Source: Anaeromyxobacter diazotrophicus (lineage in GTDB: Bacteria; Myxococcota; Myxococcia; Myxococcales; Anaeromyxobacteraceae). From it: 64,000 nt of DNA. The notes under the pieces were generated by a model. It saw nothing but the letters and a program-made list of their open reading frames with translations, made no database searches and was not told the DNA's origin. Of this stretch, positions 44,394 through 53,300 are shown piece after piece. Both the position numbers and the translations under genes were made by a program. The stretch spans positions 124,001 to 188,000 of the forward strand of contig NZ_BJTG01000009.1 of the NCBI RefSeq assembly GCF_013340205.1. The letters are read 5' to 3'. The first letter of the stretch is position 1. Every line of letters starts with the position of its first letter.

Positions 44394-45875
44394 ATGCGCA
44401 CCACGCACCCCCGCACGTTCCTGGCGCTCGCCGTCGCCCTCTCCGCCGCCTCCGCCCACGCCCAGTCGTTCCGCGTGCAGTGCCCGGCCACGACCGACCT
44501 GCACCCCAACGGCAGCAGCGTCGACCCCGCGCACCCGGGCCTCATCAAGTGCCAGCACGTCGGCGGCGGCGACGGGTACGCCACGATGGCCGACGGCCAC
44601 CAGATCTACCTCTTCGCCTTCAGCCCGCTCTCCGGCCTGAAGGACATCCAGGCCGGCCTTCCCGGCACGCAGACCGCGGACGTGTTCAACGGCGGGTACG
44701 TGGGGCCGAACTACTCCTCGATGGGCGCCAGCGGCCCCAACGCCGCGCCTGCCCCCAACAACGGGGCCATCACCGAGCCGGCCGGCATCATGGACCTGGG
44801 CGTGCTCGCCGGGAACGCGCCGGCGCCGCTCATGGCGATCGACGAGGACGACGAGCTCTTCCTCACGCTCAGCAACCCCGGCATGATCATGCGGCCGGAT
44901 CTCTTCGAGCAGCACACCGTCCACTTCCACGGCTACCCCAACGCCTCCGCCTTCTTCGACGGCGTGCCCGACGCCTCGGTGGCGATCAACATCGCCGGGA
45001 GCTTCACCTACTACTACACGGCCCCCGACGCGGGGACGTACTTCTGGCACTGCCACATCACCCCGCCCGAGCACCTGCAGATGGGCATGGTGGGCCAGCT
45101 CTACGTGCGCCCGCGCCAGAACCGCCTGACCTCCTCGGACGACCTGGGCGCGGCGCTGCAGGCCGCGAACCGGCGGGCGGCGGTGGACCCGCTCGCCAGC
45201 GGGCGCTCGTGCAGCGACATCCTCTGCACCGGCCAGACCCCACTGCCGAGCGGCGCCGCGCCCACCGGCGCGACCGGCATCACCGGCGGCGGCCGCTACG
45301 CCTACAACGACGGCGACGGCTCCACCCGCTACGACGTCGAGTACCCGATCCAGCTCATGGGGTTCGACCCCAACTTCCACTACGTCGGCATGACCTTCAA
45401 CCCGGAGGCCTTCGCCGACATGAAGGACAAGTACTTCCTCCTGAGCGGCCGCGGCTATCCGGACACCGTCAACGCCGGGCCCATCTCCACCCTCTCCTCC
45501 GACGGCGTCGCGCGCCCCTCCCAGCCGCTGCCCAGCCTCATCACCATCGCCAAGTCCGCGGGCCAGACGCGGGCGCTGCTGCGCCTGTCGATGCTCAGCG
45601 TGACCGAGCACGTGACCCTCGGGACGGTGGGGATCCCGATGAAGGTCATCGCGCAGAACGCCCGCCTGCTGCGCGACCTGGCCGGGGGCGACACCACCTT
45701 CCTGACCAACTCCATCACCCTCGGCGGCGGCGAGTCGGCCGACGTCATCCTCGACGTGAGCGACCCGCGGTACACGCCGGGTCAGACCTTCTTCCTCTAC
45801 AGCACCAACCTCGACCACCTGTCGAACGACGCCGAGAACTTCGGCGGGATGATGACCGAGATCCGGATCAACTAG
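44394..45875 (+). CDS. Exported multicopper oxidase subunit 1 (type-1 copper half)
   Basis: 493 residues with a signal peptide (MRTTHPRTFLALAVALSAASAHA). The front cupredoxin carries HTVHFHG (His174, 177, 179) and WHCHITPPEHLQMGM (His219, Cys220, His221, His227, Met232). That is a full type-1 site plus four trinuclear-cluster histidines. The rear ~250 residues are a second cupredoxin-like part without copper motifs. The two-residue insertion in HCH-x5-H with MGM resembles, as I recall it, MofA/MnxG-type manganese oxidases more than laccases. It should act in the periplasm or outside the cell. It is the first gene of the operon, with the next ORF 8 bp downstream. Confidence 0.88.
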   Translation: MRTTHPRTFLALAVALSAASAHAQSFRVQCPATTDLHPNGSSVDPAHPGLIKCQHVGGGDGYATMADGHQIYLFAFSPLSGLKDIQAGLPGTQTADVFNGGYVGPNYSSMGASGPNAAPAPNNGAITEPAGIMDLGVLAGNAPAPLMAIDEDDELFLTLSNPGMIMRPDLFEQHTVHFHGYPNASAFFDGVPDASVAINIAGSFTYYYTAPDAGTYFWHCHITPPEHLQMGMVGQLYVRPRQNRLTSSDDLGAALQAANRRAAVDPLASGRSCSDILCTGQTPLPSGAAPTGATGITGGGRYAYNDGDGSTRYDVEYPIQLMGFDPNFHYVGMTFNPEAFADMKDKYFLLSGRGYPDTVNAGPISTLSSDGVARPSQPLPSLITIAKSAGQTRALLRLSMLSVTEHVTLGTVGIPMKVIAQNARLLRDLAGGDTTFLTNSITLGGGESADVILDVSDPRYTPGQTFFLYSTNLDHLSNDAENFGGMMTEIRIN

Positions 45876-45883
45876 GACCCGCC

Positions 45884-47344
45884 ATGACGCCCTCCTCGAC
45901 GAAGCAGAGCCGCGGCTCCGCCCTGGTGCTCCTCGCCTCGCTCGCGCTGGCCGGCCTGGTGCCGGCGCACGGCGCGCGGGCGGCGGTCCCGGGCATCACC
46001 GGCCCGTCGTTCAACCTGGTCGCGAGCGCCGACTTCATCAGCCAGCCCGACGGCGCGTCGATCTACTCCTGGGGCTACGGCTGCGATCCGGCCAGCGCGC
46101 CCTCCTTCGCGCCGTTCCCGGGCAACTGCCCCGAGATGCAGCTGCCGGGGCCGACCCTGATCGTCACCGAGGGCCAGGTGGTGACGGTCACGCTGCGGAA
46201 CAACCTGCCCCCCGCCGCGGGCAACACCTCGATCCTGTTCCCGGGCTTCCAGGTGACCACGCAGGGCACCGGCGTGGCCGGGCGCTTCACCCAGGAGGCC
46301 GCCAGCGGCGGCGGCTCGGTCACCTACACCTTCACGGCGACCACCCCCGGCACGCACGCCTACTACAGCGGCACGCAGGCCGACCTGCAGGTGGAGATGG
46401 GGCTCTTCGGCGCGCTGGTGGTGCTGCCGGCGGCGCCGCCCGCGGGCTGCGCCCGGCGCCCGTTCTCGCTGGCGGCCTCGGCCTACGACCACCCCTCGAC
46501 CTGCTACGACCGCGAGTACATGTTCCAGCTCAGCGAGCTCGACTCGCGCATCCACGACCGGGCGCTGGCGCAGGTGCAGGCCTGCGCGGCGGCCCCCTGT
46601 CCTCCCATCGTCGCCGTCACCGAGCCCTACCGGCCCAACTACTTCCTCCTCAACGGGCGCTCGATGCCCGACGACATGGACACCCCCTACGCGCCCGGGT
46701 ACGTCCACCAGCCGTACAACGCCAACCCGCACATGCACCCCGGCGAGAAGGTCCTCATGCGGATCATCGGCCAGGGGCGCTGGCAGCATCCGTTCCACTT
46801 CCACGGCAACCACGCGCGCGTGCTGGCGCGCGACGGCAACCTGCTCCTGAGCGCGGTCGACGGGAGCTCGCTGGCCGGCCCGCTGCTGTTCACGACCCCC
46901 ACCGTCTCCGGCCAGACGCAGGACCAGATCTTCACCTGGACCGGCAAGGGCCTGAACTGGGACGTGTACAACCACCGCGCCGGCGACGGCAGCCGGTGCA
47001 CCCCGGACGCGAGCGGCTACCACGCCGTCGCCACCGACCCGAACTACGGCGAGTGGTGCGCCGACCACCTGAAGCCGATCCCGGCCAACCCGCCCGACCC
47101 CAACATCGTCGCCATCGGGCAGTGGTACGGCGGCACCCCTTACCTCGGCCTGCAGACCACCGGCGGCTTCACGAGCACCAACGAGCCGCCCGGCACGCTC
47201 AACCAGAACCCGCAGGCCGGCTACGCGTACATGTGGCACTCGCACAACGAGCGCGAGATCACGACCAACGACGTGTTCCCCGGCGGGATCATGTCGATGC
47301 TGCTGATCGATCCCCCGGCGTGGTTCATCGACGAGACGCTCTGA
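45884..47344 (+). CDS. Exported multicopper oxidase subunit 2 (no type-1 copper)
   Basis: 486 residues with a signal peptide ending near AHGARA. The N-terminal cupredoxin (QLPGPTLIVTEGQVVTVTLRNNLPP, GTHAYYSGTQADLQVEMGLFG) has the multicopper-oxidase fold but lost all His motifs. The C-terminal one has QHPFHFHGNH (His302, 305, 307) and MWHSHNEREI (His452, 454) with PGGIMSML. This supplies four trinuclear histidines, but with Ser in place of the type-1 Cys. Together with subunit 1 exactly eight HxH histidines and one type-1 site are present, so the two probably form one active heteromer. Confidence 0.85.
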   Translation: MTPSSTKQSRGSALVLLASLALAGLVPAHGARAAVPGITGPSFNLVASADFISQPDGASIYSWGYGCDPASAPSFAPFPGNCPEMQLPGPTLIVTEGQVVTVTLRNNLPPAAGNTSILFPGFQVTTQGTGVAGRFTQEAASGGGSVTYTFTATTPGTHAYYSGTQADLQVEMGLFGALVVLPAAPPAGCARRPFSLAASAYDHPSTCYDREYMFQLSELDSRIHDRALAQVQACAAAPCPPIVAVTEPYRPNYFLLNGRSMPDDMDTPYAPGYVHQPYNANPHMHPGEKVLMRIIGQGRWQHPFHFHGNHARVLARDGNLLLSAVDGSSLAGPLLFTTPTVSGQTQDQIFTWTGKGLNWDVYNHRAGDGSRCTPDASGYHAVATDPNYGEWCADHLKPIPANPPDPNIVAIGQWYGGTPYLGLQTTGGFTSTNEPPGTLNQNPQAGYAYMWHSHNEREITTNDVFPGGIMSMLLIDPPAWFIDETL

Positions 47345-47361
47345 AGGCGGCGGGTCATCCC

Positions 47362-50300
47362 ATGCGAACCCATCTCTCCCTGCGCAATCGCTGCTCCTCG
47401 CTGGCCGTCCTCGCCCTCCTGCTCGCCGCCGGCGCGGCGTGCGGCTCGAAGAGCCGCGCCGCCCGCGCCACGGCGGCCACCGCCCGCGGCCGCGCGACGC
47501 CGCTCACCAACGTGGCCGGCACGCCCATCCACCTCACCGCGCGGCGCATGACCACCACCCTGCGCGACGGCACGCCTTCGCCGATGTGGGGCTTCTGCGA
47601 GACGAGCGCCTGCCCCGCGAGCGGCGCCTGGGCCCCGGGCCCGACCATCTACGCCCGGGCGGGCGACGCGCTGCAGATCGACCTCACGAACGAGCTGCCG
47701 GTGCCGACCTCGCTGGTGGTGCTGGGGCAGCTCGGCGGCGGCCTCGGCTCGCCGCAGAAGATGGACAGCCCGGCGCACCCGGGCCAGGCGTTCACGACCT
47801 TCCCCGGCAACGCGCCGGCGCCCATCCCCTTCGTGCCGCCGGTCCAGGGGCAGCGGGTCCGCTCCTTCGGCGCCGAGGTGCCCGCCGCCACCACCAGCAT
47901 CCTGACCTGGTCGAGCCTGCGGCCGGGGACCTACCTCTACGAGACGGGCACGCTCCCGTCGCTCCAGGTGCCGATGGGCCTGTACGGCCTGCTCGTCGTG
48001 ACCACCGCCCCGTCGGGCTCGGGCGGGAGCTTCACGCCCGGCACGGCGTACCCCGGCGTGAGCTACGACGACGACGCGGCGCTCCTGTTCAGCGAGATCG
48101 ACCCGGCGCAGAACGCCGCGGTCGACGCCGCCGCCGTCGCCGGGACCGACCTCAACCGCCGCTTCGACGACCCGGCCTGCTCCGCCGCCTCGCCCTGCTA
48201 CCCGGCGGCCGTGAACTACACGCCGACCTACTTCCTCATCAACGGGCAGCCGTTCGACGAGACGGCCCCCCAGGGCTCCGCGTTCACGGTCGGAGACACC
48301 GCCGCCTACCGTAGCGGCAACGTCCTGCTGCGGCTCGCGAACGCGGGCTCGCGCACCCACGTCCCGACCGTCGTCGGGCTGAAGCTGGCGCTGGTGGGCG
48401 AGGACGGGAACCTCGCGCCCGGGAACCCCAAGGTCCAGGACGTGGCCCTGCTCACCGCCGGCAAGACCTACGACGTGGTGGTGAAGCCACCGGCGGCCGC
48501 CGGCGGGGCGTCCTACGCCGCCGGCACCTACCCGGTGTTCGACCGCGCGCTGAGCCTCGGCACCGCCAACCACCCCGACGGCGGCATGCAGGGCTTCCTG
48601 CTGGTGAACCACGCGGCCGCCCCGACCGTCACCTCGCTCGTCGACGGCGTCTCGGTGACCGTCCCGGTGGCGGGCGCGCCGGGGAACCTGCCCACGGCCG
48701 TCACGCCCGCCGCCAACCCGGACAGCTTCAACGTCCCGTACGGCCGTAGCTTCAGCGCCAGCGTGACGGCCAACGACGTCGCCATCACCCGCGTGGCGCT
48801 GGGGAGCGGCCCGAGCCACGGCCTCCTCGCCCTCGCGCCGGACGGCGGCTTCACCTACACGCCCTCCTCCGGCTTCAGCGGCGCCGACCAGTTCACCTAC
48901 GTGGGCAACGGCGTGCCCGCGCTGACGGCGACGGTGACGCTGAACGTCGCCGCGAAGCTCACCGGCGACGCGAACCGCCCGGTCGCGGCCCCCGACAGCT
49001 ACACCAGCAGCCTCGCCACCAAGCTCAGCGTCCCCCGGCCCGGCGTGCTGGCGAACGACGCCGATCCCAACGGGTTCCCGCTCACCGCGGGCGGGGTGAG
49101 CGGCAGCACCTGCGACTCCGTCGCGCTCGCGCCGGACGGCTCGTTCAGCGTCACCGTCGCAGGGACGCCGCCCCCGCCCTCCTGCCAGTTCTCCTACACC
49201 GCGACCAACTCCCAGCAGACCTCGAGCGCCCCCGCCCTGGTGACGGTGAGCTTCGGCCTCGCCGGCGGGGTGTCGGGGCTGGCCGTCTCGGTGGTGGACG
49301 CCGCCAGCGGCGCGGCCATCCCCGACTACCGCTGGACCCTGCAGGAGGACCTCACCTTCAAGCACGACCCGAGCGGCACCCCGGCGCTCAGCACGCGCAC
49401 CATCGGCACGAGCTTCCACCGGAGCCACATGCCCATCGTGGCGACCGGCTGCGTCGGCCCGGTGAGCTGCGGCAGCGGCCAGTCCGCCGGCGGCGTCACG
49501 ATCTCGGACGCCGACGCCCTGGCGCGCCAGACGACGCCGGACCAGGTCGTGCTCGATCCGACCAAGAGCTACTACCTCTCGATCCTCCCCGGGGACGGCA
49601 GCCCCCCGGGCCACGCCATGGGCGGCGGCCAGGTCACGCTCGCTCACGGCGCCTGGGCGAAGCTCACCGTCAAGCTCCAGGCGACGCCGCTCGTGCCGGC
49701 GCAGCTCAGCGTCTACATCTACGAGGACAGCGCCCCGACGAACGGCCAGAACGAGGACACCGAGAGCGGCCTCGGCGGCTTCAACATCATCCTCGTGGAT
49801 CCGGCCGGCCGCACCGGCGATCCGGCGGGCCAGCAGACCTACGACGCCTTCAACATGCCGCTCTCGAACGCGCTCCTCGGCACGCCGGGCTGCCCGGACG
49901 AGCAGAACCCCGGCACGAACGGCACCGGGACGTCGGCGGCGGGCAACCTCGTCGGCGCCGTCTACACCTGCCCCAACGATCCGAACGCCGGCACCCCGGC
50001 GGCCAATCCGGCCCGGTACGCGCTCGCCGGGCACGCGCTCATCAAGAACCTCACCCCGGCCCGCTACGACGTCATCGCGCACCCCGGCGCGGCCCGCGAG
50101 GGCGCGGGCGAGGTGTGGTGGCAGACCGAGACGCTGGAGGGCACGCCCGCCCAGGACGCGTTCGTCGGCATCAACGAGCCGGTCTACTTCCAGGAGTTCG
50201 GCCCGCCCGGCCCGCACACCACCGTCGGCTTCGTGAACCCGGCGCGCGTCGCGAGCTACGCCGCCGCCCACGGCCTGACGGGCAGCCACGTCGTCACCGG

Positions 50301-53300
50301 CAAGGTGACGAACCAGCACATGTCCCGCCCCTCCGACGTGACGCTGTGGGACTCGGGCTCCTACGACCTCCTGTCCTCCACGACCTGTCGGGTGGTGCTC
50401 AACTCCCAGGCCGGGAACGGGCCGGCCATCGCCGCCGCCCAGTGCAACCCCGACGGCACCTTCACGCTGAGCGGCGTCGCGGCCGGCGAGTACGACCTGG
50501 CGGTCTTCGACCAGTGGCTCGACCAGATCATCCAGAACGTGGCGGTGAGCGTCCCGGCCGCGGTGGCGACCGTCGCCCTCGGCGATCTGCCGGTGCTGAG
50601 CTGGTTCACGCAGTACGACCAGAACATCTTCATGGACACCAACGGGAACGGGAAGTACGACCCCGGCGAGCCCGGGATCTCCAACGTCCCGCTCACCGTG
50701 CGCTACCGCAACGGCGCGCCCTCGAACGTCACGCTCAGCGACAGCAACGGGAACGGCATCCTGGTCGAGCTCTTCCCGCTCTTCAACTGGTACGTCGCCG
50801 AGGCCGACACCACGCGCTACAAGCAGACGGGCGTCCACGTGGTCGTCGACGGCGGCGGCAAGCCGGACGCGAGCGGCCCCGGCGCCGGCCTGTGGACCTC
50901 CACCTACGCCAACCCCGACGACGGCTCGACCGAGCGGACGGAGCAGCCCGGCGCGCTCAGCTACGGCCTGCAGGGCTTCATCAGCCAGCGGAACCGCGTC
51001 GACTGGGGCCGCGCGCCCTACGCGAAGGGGGAGAACGGCGGGATCGTCGGGACGGTCGTCTACTCCTCCACCCGTCCCTTCGACGACATGCGCTTCAACG
51101 TGCAGACCATCTGGGAGCCGCTCGTCCCGCGCGTCCCGGTGAACCTGTACCAGAAGCGCACGCTGCCCGACGGCACCGAGGCGCTGACGCTCGTCGACTC
51201 GACCACCACCTCCAGCTTCGACGACTACGTGAACCGGGTGTACGGCGCCGACGGCGGCCAGTACCTCCTCGGCTCCGACGGCAAGCTCCGCGATCCCGAC
51301 AGCGGCGCCCCCGCGCCCGCCGCGGCCTACCCGGCCGGCCGGCAGGTCAACCTGCAGTGCCCGGGGCAGGTCGCCACCGATCCCTTCGTCGGCTATACGC
51401 TGGGCGCCGGCGACCGCCAGCGCTGCTACGACGGCTGGCACGCCTGGAACCAGGTGCAGGCCGCGCCCTACGACGGCCGCTACACCTTCCCCAGCCCGGC
51501 GTACGCCGCCGCCCACCCGCTGACCGCGGCGCAGCGCGCCGCCGGTCAGACGCTGGTGAGCCTGCCGACCGGCACCTACGTGGTCGAGATCGTCCCGCCG
51601 CCCGGCTACCAGATCGTCAAGGAGGAGGACAAGAACATCCTCATCGGCGACACCTTCGTGGCGCCCGCCACCCAGCAGTTCGGCGCCCTCGCCAGCGTCT
51701 TCATCCTGCCCGACCAGGCCACCCTCGGGAACGCCAACCCGAACAACCCGGGCACCGGCGACCCCGGCTTCCAGAGCAACCCGACCACGAACCTCGGCGT
51801 CTACGGCCTGTCGAACGCCACCACCTTCCCCGAGTGCGTGGGCAACCTCCACCGCGTGCCGGACTTCCTGAGCCTCTACCCGCAGGCGCAGCAGGTCGCG
51901 CCGTTCGCCGGGATGGACCGGCCGCTCTGCGACCGCAAGCAGGTGGTCCTCAACGACCAGATGCAGGCGAGCGCGTACTTCTTCGTCTTCACCGAGGTGC
52001 CCGCCGCCTCGAACAACACCGGCATCATCCTCGACGACGCGTCCTCCGAGTTCAACGCGGTGTCGCCGGACTTCGGCGAGAAGGCCTCCGTGCCCTTCGT
52101 GCCGGTGTCGATCAAGGACTTCACCGGCCTCGAGATCAGCCGCACCTACAGCGACCAGTGGGGCGCGTACAACATGATGACGCCCTCGAGCTGGCTGGTG
52201 AACCCGCCCACGCCGTCCGGCTACGGGCCGAACATGCTGGTCACCTGCATCAACGACCCGGGGCCCATCGCCGATCCCGCCACCGGCCAGCTCGTGACCG
52301 ACCCGCACTACAACCCGGCCTACAGCAACTTCTGCTACACGAACCCGTACATGCCGGGGCAGACCACCTACCTCGACACCCCGGTGCTGCCCATCGCCGC
52401 CTTCGCCGCCGGCTACAACCCGGCCGACTGCGCCCTGCCCGACGGCGCGCCCGCCATCCAGCGCGTGGACAGCAGCGCCGGCTTCGGGCCCTGGCTGCCC
52501 ACCGCAGGCGGCACCCTGACCATCACCGCCCAGGGCGACCAGCAGGTGCCGAACCCGGCCTACGCCGGCCCGTTCGCCGCGGGCGGGCTCGCCAGCCAGA
52601 CCACGATCGCGCGCCACTACGGCTTCGGCGACGCGCGCGGCACGCTCAAGATCGGCGACGTCGACCTCACCAGCCGGGTGACGGGCTGGACCGACGCGGC
52701 CATCACCGTGGCCGTGCCGGCCCACACGCCGAGCGGCGAGCTCGCCATCACCACCGCCGCCGGGAAGGCCTCCGTGGACACGGTCACCGTCACCCTCGAG
52801 GACCGCGCGCCGACGCGCGTGTCGAGCGGCATGGCCATCCAGGACGCCATCGACCTCGCCAACCCGGGCGAGCTGATCCTGGTCGACGCCGGCACCTACA
52901 GCGAGCTGCTCATCATGTGGAAGCCGGTGCGCCTGCAGGGCGTCGGCGCCGGCGCGGTGATCGTCAACGCCGCCAAGTACCCGACGAGCAAGCTCGCGGC
53001 CTGGCGGCCGCGCATCAACGCCCTCTTCGCCATCGACCCCGTCACCGGCAACCAGCTCGGCCCGTCGCAGGTCGATCCGCTCCCGAGCCAGGAGATCACG
53101 GGCGGCGTGGTCCTGCTCGAGCCCTCCGTGCTCGGCTCCGAGGAGGGCGCCGGCATCACCGTGCTCGCTAAGAACCTCCCCGCCTCGGCCTGCGGCGTCA
53201 CCGGCTCGCCCGGCTGGGACAGCAACTTCCGCTGCGCCCCCTCGCGCATCGACGGGATCGCCGTCACGGGCGGCGACGCCGGCGGCGGCATCTACGTGAA

